Assembly: GCA_913030785.1 (NCBI GenBank)
Contig: CAJWER010000152.1
Coordinates: forward strand, 1 to 7,089
Direction of reading: 5' to 3'
DNA: 7,089 bases
Origin: an uncultured Chloroflexota bacterium
GTDB taxonomy: Bacteria > Chloroflexota > Dehalococcoidia > Lucifugimonadales > CAJWER01
Shown here: piece by piece, positions 1-6,339 of the stretch
How positions within the stretch are numbered: the stretch's first letter is position 1
Layout: each line of letters opens with the position of its first letter
Notes under the pieces: generated by a model
What the model saw: only the letters and a program-made list of their open reading frames with translations
What the model was told of the DNA's origin: nothing
Database searches by the model: none
Translations under genes and position numbers: made by a program

Positions 1-470
1 GCTTGGTCGATTACAAGGTGCGCATCCTCACGCCCGAGGCCGGCACCGGCGCGGCGGGCCATTTCAAGGTCATGATGGTTATCACCCACCACCAAAACCT
101 CCCCCGGCGACAAACCAATGGCCCGGCAGAATGCCAAAACCATACCCGGTTCTGGTTTTGTACCGAAACCACTGTCAAAGCCGGCGACAAAATCAAAGTG
201 GTCAAGCATCTGGAACGGCGCAAGGGTGCACCTGGCACCGGCCTCGCTATCGGATGTCGCAACGCCCAAGGTCAGGCCCCGCGCCTTTAAACGCACCAAT
301 GTATCGGCCAGCCCGGGCACTGGGGTGGTATTTTTTGCCCCTTCCCGTTGGAAAATATCATCCAACAGGCGCGGTAAATTAGCGAATCCTGGAGGGGGTA
401 GATACCTGGTCCAACGCGCTGCAACCTCTTCCGTGGTGCCCGCCGCCAAGAGTGAACCGGGGGCAACAGT
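1..470 (-). pseudogene. C-terminal part of a HAD-family phosphatase (phosphoglycolate phosphatase-like), N-terminus missing, runs off the window
   Basis: Reading the minus strand in the frame whose last complete codon is 5-3 gives about 155 residues without a stop. Recognisable HAD elements appear in order: a helical-cap segment containing SLLAAGTTEEV (around 425-455), motif II as GVATSD, motif III as KPEPGM (around 147-164), and motif IV as VVGDNHHDLEMARRAGAG (around 43-95). The family removes phosphate from small metabolites such as 2-phosphoglycolate or sugar phosphates; the substrate here is unknown. The first HAD motif (DxDGT) and the start are absent, because upstream of about 470-490 the coding signal passes to the nuclease in another frame. 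After RAGAG the sequence goes straight to REDAHLVID and seems to lack roughly ten residues usual in relatives. The wording is closest to my memory of Rhodospirillales homologues, unlike the rest of the window. The fragment call is firm; whether the join is biological or an assembly artefact is open. Confidence 0.72.
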
Positions 471-1126
471 CCCTGCAGACGACCCAAGGCGTTGTTGTAC
501 ACGGCAAGCTGGATCCGGTAAGCCTTGACCGAGTCGCCCGCCGACATATGACCATCCTGACGCAGGTGCAGCGTCGTAAATTTAGCGTCGACTATCCGGT
601 AGTGTCGACCGGAGAGACCGAAATCCGGAGCGTCCAGACCCGCCTCCTCCTCTGAGATTGTCGAGGGAAACAGGTCGTGGAGCATATCAGAGCGAACCAG
701 CAGGTCCCGCATGCCGTAGGTGCGACGCTCGGCGTCTCGCAACACTCCCTGGTAGATGATCGGCTCGCCTCGCGCCATCGCCTCGAAGGTCTCTTCAGCC
801 TTTGCCAGGTCACGTGCGTCGCCTCGTTCGCTGCCCACCGTCAGCACCAGCATTAGCGTGCGTATGTGGAATATCACTGCCGCCTCAAATGCGTGGCCCT
901 GGCTAAAGATGTAGTCGGTGAAGTCGGTGCGCTGGTCGTAGCCAGGCAGCTCCTTATCACTCGGATACCCGCGGTCGGCCCCGTACCTTGCAAGCCAATC
1001 AATGACGGGATCGCCAATGGAATACGCTCGCGTACCGGTCGCACCGATCCACCCACGCCAGGCGGCGTCACTCTCCGGAGCACATAGATTCCCCGCGTCA
1101 TCGTGAGTCAGCGCGTCAATCCCCAA
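287..1126 (-). CDS. RecB/Cas4-like PD-(D/E)XK nuclease, 3' end replaced by foreign sequence
   Basis: The PD-(D/E)XK core is visible. Counting from a TTG at 1141, the order is QGHAFE (E86), then GMRDLLVRSD (D146) as the first acidic strand, then YRIVDAKF (D185-A-K187, with Asp where Glu is commonest), then QLAVYNNALG (Q211, Y215), the QxxxY motif of RecB-type nucleases. It is therefore predicted to cut or trim DNA with bound divalent metal. I prefer the TTG at 1126 as start: a perfect AGGAGGT (1137-1131) lies five bases upstream, counted from GGAGG, and inside the longer reading. It overlaps the end of the HAD gene by 11 bases, so translation is probably coupled. Family-like sequence ends near the LLPP at about 458; the remaining ~56 codons to the TAA at 287-289 are an out-of-frame reading of the neighbouring HAD fragment and unlikely to be native. 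No cas, helicase or other DNA-repair genes are in the window, so the biological role is unknown. Confidence 0.68.
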   Translation of the reverse strand: MGIDALTHDDAGNLCAPESDAAWRGWIGATGTRAYSIGDPVIDWLARYGADRGYPSDKELPGYDQRTDFTDYIFSQGHAFEAAVIFHIRTLMLVLTVGSERGDARDLAKAEETFEAMARGEPIIYQGVLRDAERRTYGMRDLLVRSDMLHDLFPSTISEEEAGLDAPDFGLSGRHYRIVDAKFTTLHLRQDGHMSAGDSVKAYRIQLAVYNNALGRLQGLLPPVHSWRRAPRKRLQRVGPGIYPLQDSLIYRACWMIFSNGKGQKIPPQCPGWPIHWCV

Positions 1127-1790
1127 CTGGACCTCCTGCAAACAACCGTCGAATCTCCGACGGCCCGAAATCGTTCAGCGACGCGATGTGCATCTGCGCA
1201 GCGGCCAGCTCAGGGCGTTCGTGCACATCGGCGGCTACCGCTATACAAAATATGCCTGCCGCGACCACCGAAGCGACGCCGGCCGCCGAGTCCTCGAAAG
1301 CTACCACCTGCTCCGGGAAGAGCCCGAGTCGTTCCGCGGCTAGCAGATACGGCTCCGGAGAAGGCTTCATCTCCGACACGTCGTCACCGGTTACGGTGAA
1401 TGCGAAGAGATCGGTCAAACCCACCATGCGGAGCACTAATTCGGCGTACTCGCGGTCACCCGAAGTTACGAGTGCAAGCGGAACCCCAGCGCCCCGAAGC
1501 GCCGTAAAAAGAGCCACCGCACCCGGCATCGTCGTGAGCCTCTCTTCCAGGAGCCGATCCCATAGTGGATCATAGATTTCCAGCAACCGTTGCGGATCCC
1601 CGAGGCCGTAGAAATCCGCTACGACGATCATGCCACGCTCGGGAGTGATCCCGAACTGTCGCGGGTGGTCCGGGGCAGACTCCACTCCAAAGTGAAGCAG
1701 CATCTGACGCTCCGCCTCGTTATGGATCGGCTCTGTGTCGACCAGTGTACCGTCAAGGTCGAAGCATGCGGCCACGAAAGGATCGGTCAT
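1116..1790 (-). CDS. HAD-superfamily phosphatase / beta-phosphoglucomutase-like hydrolase
   Basis: This is a complete 224-residue protein with all four HAD motifs: motif I FDLDGT (nucleophile D11, acid/base D13), motif II VTSGD (S110), motif III lysine K142 in MKPSPEPY, and motif IV FEDSAAG (E166, D167). Residues ~20-85 form the helical (C1) cap typical of the beta-phosphoglucomutase, phosphoglycolate phosphatase and sugar-phosphatase branch, and the length is normal for it. It is a soluble Mg-dependent phosphotransfer enzyme acting on a small phosphorylated metabolite, probably a sugar phosphate. A true beta-phosphoglucomutase cannot be claimed from motifs alone. The ATG at 1790 lies one base after the TGA of the preceding hydrolase, with no good ribosome site of its own, so it probably depends on coupled translation. 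Its end overlaps the nuclease start by 11 bases. Intact coding here, beside a broken neighbour, suggests the enzyme is still in use. Confidence 0.9.
   Translation of the reverse strand: MTDPFVAACFDLDGTLVDTEPIHNEAERQMLLHFGVESAPDHPRQFGITPERGMIVVADFYGLGDPQRLLEIYDPLWDRLLEERLTTMPGAVALFTALRGAGVPLALVTSGDREYAELVLRMVGLTDLFAFTVTGDDVSEMKPSPEPYLLAAERLGLFPEQVVAFEDSAAGVASVVAAGIFCIAVAADVHERPELAAAQMHIASLNDFGPSEIRRLFAGGPVGD
1131..1137 (-). promoter_or_regulatory. Strong Shine-Dalgarno site of the nuclease gene
   Basis: AGGAGGT on the minus strand lies inside the last codons of the HAD phosphatase gene. It stands five bases (from GGAGG) before TTG at 1126, which makes that TTG the best start and argues against the in-frame TTG at 1141, which precedes the site. 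Confidence 0.65.
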
Positions 1791-1791
1791 T

Positions 1792-2447
1792 TCATGCAGA
1801 TAGCCAGCGGATCATCTCGTCCACCGCCTCCTTCCAGACCTGCTCGCGAGTCCGTCCGCTGCGCTTGAGCATGATGAACCCGTGGTCGGCGCCATCCAGT
1901 AGCTTCAGGACGGCCCCATCGACAGCGGCGGTCGCTATTGATAACTGCTCGGGGGGTGGCGAACTCGTCCCGGATGCCCGAGCAAAACAGCGTCGGGCAC
2001 TTGATGTCAGGGAAGTTCAGGTCCCGGCGCTGGGACCTATTCCACGGCGGGTGCAGCGGGTAGACGAACAGCGCCAGCGCGTCGATCCCCTGACCCTTGC
2101 CGGCTACTTGCGAGGCGATACGCCCACCCAATAGGCCTGCCCCCGGCTACCACGCGAACCCCGTCACCCAGCACTTCCGCAAGCACTGCGGTCCACGTCG
2201 CCTCAAAAACGTCATTGCGATCGGAACGGCGCTTCCCGGCCTCCATGTATGGGAACTGGAACCTAACGGTGGCGATGCCAGCTTCAGCCAGCTGCCGCGA
2301 AGCGTACACGCCAAATCCATCGTTGAGCCGAGCGCCTGCACCGGGCGCGTAGACGAAGATCCAGCCATTGGGCCAACCCTCAGCCTCCGTGCGAACCGCG
2401 GAAACAGTGCCCTTGTCGAGTACCTCGAGTGTCAGGTGCTCATGCAC
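1792..2447 (-). pseudogene. Alpha/beta hydrolase, KANSL3/TEX30 (dienelactone-hydrolase-like) family, with two frameshifts
   Basis: The protein is recovered only by changing frame twice. Part one (2447 to ~2132) starts at GTG with GGAGG eight bases upstream and includes VYAPGAG and a strand-helix leading to VVAGGR. Part two (~2129 to ~1957) continues GGRIASQVA, then ALALFVYPLHPP, CPTLFCSG and RDEFATP. Part three (~1950 to 1792) gives EQLSIATAAV, then DGADHGFIMLKRSGRT and a C-terminal helix ending IRWLSA. Each shift is one extra base: AA at 2130-2131 where one A restores frame, and six G at 1951-1956 where five do. Removing both leaves 654 bases, 217 residues, normal for the family. The catalytic triad Asp (RDEFATP) and His (DGADHGF) are present, but the nucleophile elbow, usually GGRSMGG, reads GGRP followed by the shift, so the serine codon is CCT. 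It is either a decayed gene or an error-rich stretch. The gap to the Memo gene is 21 bases. Confidence 0.78.
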
Positions 2448-2455
2448 CTAAGAAG

Positions 2456-2460
2456 CCTCC
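2456..2460 (-). promoter_or_regulatory. Shine-Dalgarno site of the hydrolase gene
   Basis: GGAGG on the minus strand is eight bases upstream of the GTG at 2447, and lies in the short gap after the Memo stop at 2469. It supports GTG at 2447 over the out-of-frame ATG at 2443. Confidence 0.6.
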
Positions 2461-2468
2461 GACCATAA

Positions 2469-3713
2469 CTACCCTTCCCAGAGCACAGCACCCACGATGG
2501 AAACCAGGGAGCCTCCCTCCGGGTCGGCGGCACACTGCTGATAGCCCACGGACTCGCCCTTCGCGCCCTCCAGGAGCCTTAGGGCCACGTAGATGCAAGA
2601 TAGGCCACAGATCTTGCGGCTGTCGGATTCGGCGCTGGATAGTGCAAAGAAACGCGCCGCGTCGCTGTCCCGAATGGCGGAGATGGACTCCTCATCCCGG
2701 CTCATCAGCGATTCACGGCCCTTCGCGTCTATGGGCTCCGCATCGCCGAAAGCTGGACCGACATGGGCCAGGTCTCCGGCCGCCACCACCAACGTCCTGC
2801 GGCCCGCGGTGACCTCACGAATATACTGAATCGCGGCCGTGATATTGTCGTCCGCCCCCGGGTCGCCGTCGGCCATCACAAACTCGTGGAAGGAGCCACA
2901 CAGGATCGGCAGCACCGGCACCGCGCGTCCGCCCATGTAGTGATGCATCCACACCAGGGCCAGCTCGATAGAGTGCTCGTTAATGTGATGCGACTCCTCG
3001 GCGTACGCATGCTCGGGGCCAAGTATTTCCGCCAGCCCGTCCACTAGTTCCAGGTCCGTCGGCAGCGTGCCAAGAGGAGTGGCATAGTTCTGGCGAGTGA
3101 GCGTAAGCCGGCCAGCGCCGCCGGAGTGGTCGGTCCCCAGCATGATGACGAGGTCCACGTCCTGCACGGCATCTGCGCACATCCTCCACAGCTCGGAGTA
3201 GGTCACACCACCGCGCTCGTAGTCAATGTGAGGGCTAACGATCCCAGTGACCATCGCGGTCGAGGGCAGCGCTACAACCTCACTGTTGGCATAACCAGCG
3301 AGGTCCTCGGCAAGCATGTCCGGCTCTGCGGGGTAGACCAGGCCTGCGTGGGACGCCCGGCGGTGTGGTGCATCCCGGTACTCCGCCACCATCTTCGCCT
3401 GGGCCACGCTATACGCCCCGTTCTCCAGCAACATCGCATCGTCCATACCCTGGAATAGCATCCCGAGCCTGTCGGCCGGAAACTCAACACCAACCTGCTG
3501 CGTCAACTCCGACTGTATCGCGGTCAAATCTCGGGTGCCGTCCAACAACGAAAGTATCGGCGACAGCTCGGGCGGCACCAGAACTGCCGTCCCGGACAGC
3601 CCGAGTGGGTCTCGAAGGTACAGCGCCTGCTTGCCCTCGAAAGTCACCCACTGTGGGTCGACGATTCGCAGCCTGGGCAGGTCCGGGTACTTCGGTCGTT
3701 CGGGGAGATTCAT
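2469..3713 (-). CDS. amrB: AmmeMemoRadiSam system protein B (Memo family) with N-terminal PqqD-like domain
   Basis: The product has 414 residues. Residues ~25-125 look like a PqqD-type winged helix (LLDGTRDLTAIQSEL near 56-70, then GMLFQGMDDAMLLE), a small domain that in other proteins recognises peptide substrates; this N-terminal extension is familiar in bacterial Memo relatives. The Memo domain follows, with the probable metal ligands H162 (SPHIDYERGG), H196 (GTDHSGG) and C369 (KICGLSC), plus the conserved GDLAHVG (313-319). Memo proteins are related in fold to extradiol dioxygenases; the bacterial ones usually accompany an AMMECR1 protein and a radical-SAM enzyme, and their chemistry is unsettled. 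Neither partner is in this window. The start is the ATG at 3713, which overlaps the GH4 stop as ATGA; reading further upstream in frame would run into the GH4 gene and is not credible. The overlap and lack of a separate ribosome site imply translational coupling to GH4. The family call is secure; the role beside a sugar hydrolase is unknown. Confidence 0.9.
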   Translation of the reverse strand: MNLPERPKYPDLPRLRIVDPQWVTFEGKQALYLRDPLGLSGTAVLVPPELSPILSLLDGTRDLTAIQSELTQQVGVEFPADRLGMLFQGMDDAMLLENGAYSVAQAKMVAEYRDAPHRRASHAGLVYPAEPDMLAEDLAGYANSEVVALPSTAMVTGIVSPHIDYERGGVTYSELWRMCADAVQDVDLVIMLGTDHSGGAGRLTLTRQNYATPLGTLPTDLELVDGLAEILGPEHAYAEESHHINEHSIELALVWMHHYMGGRAVPVLPILCGSFHEFVMADGDPGADDNITAAIQYIREVTAGRRTLVVAAGDLAHVGPAFGDAEPIDAKGRESLMSRDEESISAIRDSDAARFFALSSAESDSRKICGLSCIYVALRLLEGAKGESVGYQQCAADPEGGSLVSIVGAVLWEG

Positions 3714-4996
3714 GAGTAGAGGGAGAGCTGGTCGCCGTGAGCAGCCCACATCTCGTCGAACATGGAGTCGATCTCGTCCAGCGACAAAGTCGCGGAGGTC
3801 AGCGGGTCGAGCATGACAGCGTGCCTCGCCGCGTCGCGGCTGCCCTCTAGGACGGCCCTCACCGCCAGCTCCTGGACCGCCATGTTGGAGCGACACAGCG
3901 CCGCGAGGTGGGGCGGCAGCTCTCCGACGGCCATCGGGTGCAACCCCAGATCGTCCACAAGACAGGGGACCTCGACGCATGCACCCTCGGCAAGGCTCGA
4001 AATCAGGCCGAAGTTCGGGACGTTGCCGTTGATGGTCGCGGGCTCGCCCGTCTCGATAGAGTTCATGATGGTCGAGGCGTATTCGTCGGAGGGCTCGGCG
4101 CTCAGCGGCGTTTGCCCCGTCACCTCGTCTCGCATCGCCGCGAAGTATGCATCGTTGCGCGTCTCCAGCCGCGAGAGGTCCGTCGATATCGCATTCAGTC
4201 CGAATCGCTCCATCCGCTCGGCCTTGGTCCGAAAATACGGAACGTACTCAGACATATGCCGCGTGGACTCAGACACGAAGAACCCGAAGTGGCGCATCAC
4301 CTCGAAGCGCACCGGATCCAGTGCAAACGTCTCGTCGTTTTCGAGCGCGTCCCACAGCTCCGGATAGGCGTCCTCGCCATCGCGCTCGAATCGAAGGAAC
4401 CACGCCATGTGGTTGATGCCCGCCACCCATGCCGACACACTCTCCTGCGGTGCGCCGATATACTCCGCGAGCTGCGCCGTCGTGTGCTGAACGCTGTGGC
4501 ACAGCCCCACGGCCTGTATGTCAGTCGCCTCGGCGATGGCCCAGCACGCCATGGCCATGGGGTTGGTGTACTGCAACAAGAGCGCGTCGGGACACGCCCT
4601 CTCCATATCCTCGCAGATATCCAGCAGCGCCGGCACCGTCCGCAGGGCCTTGAACACGCCCCCTGGGCCGATCGTGTCCGCAACCGACTGGTCCAAGCCG
4701 TATTCGAGCGGGATGCCCTGGTCGATAGCCAGGTCGTCCCCAACACGAATCGTGGTGATCACATAGTCGGCCCCTTCGAGGGCCCGCAGGCGGTCTGTCG
4801 TCGTGTCCACCGTAGCTGACGTCCCCATATCGGAGACCAGACGTCTGGCATACGCACCGATCAGGTCCAGCCGGTCATCCGAAACATCCATGAGCGCGAT
4901 TTCGGAATCGGCCAGCGAGAGCGTGCCCACCACGTCCTGCAAGAATCTGCGGGCGAATACCACGCTCCCAGCACCAACCAAGGCTATCTTCGGCAT
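3710..4996 (-). CDS. melA: Glycoside hydrolase family 4 alpha-galactosidase (NAD+/Mn2+-dependent)
   Basis: This is a complete 428-residue protein of normal GH4 length. It opens with a Rossmann NAD-binding segment (KIALVGAGSVVF, residues 3-14), then TIGPGG (108-113), QYTNPMAMA (142-150), GLCHSVQ (164-170) and AGINHMAWF (192-200). C166 and H196 match the two protein ligands of the catalytic manganese in GH4. The CHSV signature is the one associated with alpha-galactosidases of the MelA type, whereas phospho-alpha-glucosidases carry CHEV and alpha-glucosidases CHG. GH4 enzymes work by redox-assisted elimination: NAD+ oxidises C3 of the sugar, the glycosidic bond is eliminated, and the sugar is re-reduced. 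It likely releases galactose from cytoplasmic alpha-galactosides such as melibiose. The ATG at 4996 has TGGAG eleven bases upstream (5012-5008). It heads the five-gene run and its stop overlaps the Memo start. No transporter or sugar regulator is visible, so the in vivo substrate is inferred from motif alone. Confidence 0.9.
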   Translation of the reverse strand: MPKIALVGAGSVVFARRFLQDVVGTLSLADSEIALMDVSDDRLDLIGAYARRLVSDMGTSATVDTTTDRLRALEGADYVITTIRVGDDLAIDQGIPLEYGLDQSVADTIGPGGVFKALRTVPALLDICEDMERACPDALLLQYTNPMAMACWAIAEATDIQAVGLCHSVQHTTAQLAEYIGAPQESVSAWVAGINHMAWFLRFERDGEDAYPELWDALENDETFALDPVRFEVMRHFGFFVSESTRHMSEYVPYFRTKAERMERFGLNAISTDLSRLETRNDAYFAAMRDEVTGQTPLSAEPSDEYASTIMNSIETGEPATINGNVPNFGLISSLAEGACVEVPCLVDDLGLHPMAVGELPPHLAALCRSNMAVQELAVRAVLEGSRDAARHAVMLDPLTSATLSLDEIDSMFDEMWAAHGDQLSLYS

Positions 4997-5120
4997 GTTT
5001 TGTATAACTCCAGGGCGTCATTCGTGCCAAAACACACACAAATGTTAACACGGACTCAGAGGTGTGGAGGTTTTGACAGGGGGTAGAGGCGCTCATCAGA
5101 CACGTAACATCATCGCGGCG
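4997..5120 (-). promoter_or_regulatory. Leader region of the GH4-Memo-hydrolase-HAD-nuclease run
   Basis: This 124-base gap precedes the first gene of the run and is the natural place for its promoter. It contains a ribosome site TGGAG (5012-5008), a stretch alternating T and G, and an 8-base perfect palindrome TGTTAACA (5043-5050) that could be an operator half. I cannot identify convincing -35/-10 boxes, nor a terminator hairpin for the membrane-protein gene that ends at 5121, so readthrough from it is possible. Confidence 0.3.
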
Positions 5121-5552
5121 TTAGCGAAGCCACAAACAACGGCCGCGCGGCCACTGGAAGGACTCGCGGATGTCCCTGGGCTCATGGAAGCGGCCTGTAA
5201 ATCGTCCCTTGCTCCGGAACAACATAGCGGCGAATACCAGAGGCCCCACTATTACCCACGGCCACAAAGAGGTGAACAGCAGCACAACAATCGCTACTAG
5301 CAGCGCAAACGCCGTCGCCAAGGCTACCAGCAGCAGCAGCCACGATGCCGTCAACCCGACAACCAGGCCCGTAACAGCACTCGCAACCTTCAGAACACAA
5401 GCTCGCAACGACAGGGGAGGGCTGTCGGCCTCAGGCCCAGCGGGGTCACGCCAGGTCCAAAAGTGGCCCGGCCTGCGGGGATAGCTACGCTCCAAACAGG
5501 AGTTGCAGTCGCAAGGCTCGGCATGATCCGAATATCTGATAGCCTGACGCAA
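5121..5552 (-). CDS. Small Cys-motif membrane protein, unknown function
   Basis: I do not recognise a family. The reading of 143 residues begins at TTG 5552; an in-frame stop four codons upstream excludes a longer form and no ATG follows until late in the protein. The N-terminal ~50 residues are polar and contain CDCNSC (C14, C16, C19), a possible metal-binding knuckle, followed by a Pro/Arg-rich linker. Residues ~53-112 are almost continuously hydrophobic with LWPW near 96-99, enough for two or three membrane helices. The C-terminal ~30 residues are basic, favouring a cytoplasmic tail. The motif HxExC(D/E)CxxC is shared with the small protein at 6340-6558. CAG-rich codons at about 5325-5340 encode part of the leucine run. 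The ribosome site is weak (GGTGAG about ten bases upstream). The long hydrophobic block set against polar ends makes a real gene likely, though without homology it is not proven. Confidence 0.6.
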   Translation of the reverse strand: MRQAIRYSDHAEPCDCNSCLERSYPRRPGHFWTWRDPAGPEADSPPLSLRACVLKVASAVTGLVVGLTASWLLLLVALATAFALLVAIVVLLFTSLWPWVIVGPLVFAAMLFRSKGRFTGRFHEPRDIRESFQWPRGRCLWLR

Positions 5553-5693
5553 TTCAGGTGCTCACCGGTGGAGGTTTTAGGTGAATAGCCTATCACGGCC
5601 CGACTCGGGCACGACACGTACCAGACGTACGGCAAAACATCGCCGTTGTTCGTGATCGCACACATGCCCCGGCACCCGCAATACGGACCAGGC

Positions 5694-5838
5694 CTACTCC
5701 ACCGTTACCACCGGTCGATAGGTCCAGTCATCGGCTCCGATTGGGCCTGACGATTCAGTGGATCTTATGAGTATCGCGGTTACGCCCGGCGCAATCGCAG
5801 TGAAGACCCATGTTTCAGCTTGAGATGGAGGGCTTCCC
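5694..5838 (-). pseudogene. Orphan C-terminal fragment resembling a chagasin-like (I42) inhibitor or Ig-like beta domain
   Basis: In the frame ending at TAG 5694-5696, about 46 residues read as the end of a beta-sandwich domain: ETWVFTAIAPGVTAI, a loop, then WTYRPVVTVE. The pattern W-x-F-x-A-x-x-P-G-x-(T)-x-I followed by a closing (V/T)V(T)V strand resembles the C-terminal half of chagasin-type cysteine protease inhibitors, which carry RPWE where this has a divergent loop. No start codon or N-terminal half exists upstream in this frame: the DNA there belongs to the Gfo/Idh gene in another frame. I therefore call it a remnant or the far side of a join near 5835-5845. An unrelated Ig-like or secreted beta domain is an equally fair reading; the I42 link is resemblance only. 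Confidence 0.35.
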
Positions 5839-6318
5839 CCCGTGAAGGTAGTCGCCCTCGGCGTAGTAGGGCGTGCCGAAGAGCCTTTGCCGGACAATCT
5901 CCTTTATGATCTGGTTGGAGCGCTGATAGGTGTAGTTCTCGGCCATCATGTAAGTCGCCGAACTACGACCCTCGGCCGTCACCAGCTCCCTGCACTCCTC
6001 GACGGACACCCACACAGGCACCTCGCTGAGCACATGGACATTCTTGTTCAGGGCGGCGATCGCCTGTGGAACGTGGAACTGCATCGGCGTGCCCAGGATC
6101 ACGGCGTCCAAGTCCGACCGCGCCAGCATATCGTCGTAATCGAGGTACCGCTCCTCGGCCTCCAGACTCTCCACCGCATCGGCCAAGCCGTCGGCATCGA
6201 TGTCGCACACCGCGCGGACGCTGATGGAGTCCATAACATCCAACGCCAACTTGAAGCGCCCCCCACGGCCGGCCGCCCCCACGATCCCCAGCGCTATCCG
6301 GTCATTCGCTCCCGTGAT
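5815..6318 (-). pseudogene. Gfo/Idh/MocA-family oxidoreductase, truncated after the NAD(P)-binding domain
   Basis: The reading encodes the Rossmann half of a Gfo/Idh/MocA dehydrogenase: GIVGAAGRGGRFKLA (dinucleotide loop), VRAVCDIDAD (strand 2 with the acidic end that binds NAD ribose), LDAVILGTPMQFHVPQAIAAL, then VHVLSEVP, where the usual EKP lysine is replaced by Val. It reaches the family landmark AENYTYQRSNQIIKEIV and LFGTPYYAEGDYLH, where the substrate domain should begin, then ends in GGKPSISS and a TGA. Relatives are 330-400 residues, so more than half is missing. The start is odd: the first ordinary start codon is GTG at 6282, inside the dinucleotide-binding strand. The best ribosome site, GGAGGG (6329-6324), stands five bases before an ATC at 6318, where ATG would be ideal. 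The TGA ending the upstream 72-residue gene is in the same frame at 6340. Substrate (sugar or cyclitol type) unknown. Confidence 0.75.
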
Positions 6319-6323
6319 TGCGA

Positions 6324-6329
6324 CCCTCC
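6324..6329 (-). promoter_or_regulatory. Shine-Dalgarno site pointing to an ATC start of the Gfo/Idh gene
   Basis: GGAGGG on the minus strand lies 11 bases after the stop codon of the 72-residue gene and five bases before the in-frame ATC at 6318. Starting there adds the residues that complete the first Rossmann strand (RIALGIVG), so the true start is probably here whether it is a rare AUC or a changed ATG. Confidence 0.5.
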
Positions 6330-6339
6330 AAAGTGGCGG

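Noticed and set aside
458..1126. Cas4, implying a CRISPR-Cas locus
   Set aside because: No CRISPR repeats, no other cas genes, and no four-cysteine iron-sulphur cluster typical of Cas4 in the preserved part; a generic RecB-like nuclease fits better.
3714..3980. A longer N-terminus for the Memo protein (in-frame start at 3980)
   Set aside because: It would overlap the end of the GH4 gene by about 270 bases and reads as low-complexity Arg/Gly/Ala; the ATG at 3713 with an ATGA overlap is far better.
3908..4819. A 303-codon open frame on the plus strand
   Set aside because: It lies wholly antisense to the well-supported GH4 gene, is Arg/His-rich without family motifs, and is a by-product of GC-rich codon use.
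5325..5342. CAG/AGC trinucleotide run
   Set aside because: It is in-frame leucine coding within a membrane helix on the minus strand, not a repeat array.
5064..5578. An 11-base direct repeat (GTGGAGGTTTT at 5064-5074 and 5568-5578) flanking the membrane-protein gene
   Set aside because: Repeats of this length are expected several times by chance in 7 kb, and there are no inverted ends or transposase to suggest a mobile cassette.
5390..5665. A minus-strand open frame of 91 codons with a few Cys and Pro
   Set aside because: It overlaps the membrane-protein gene in another frame, has no ribosome site and no family resemblance.
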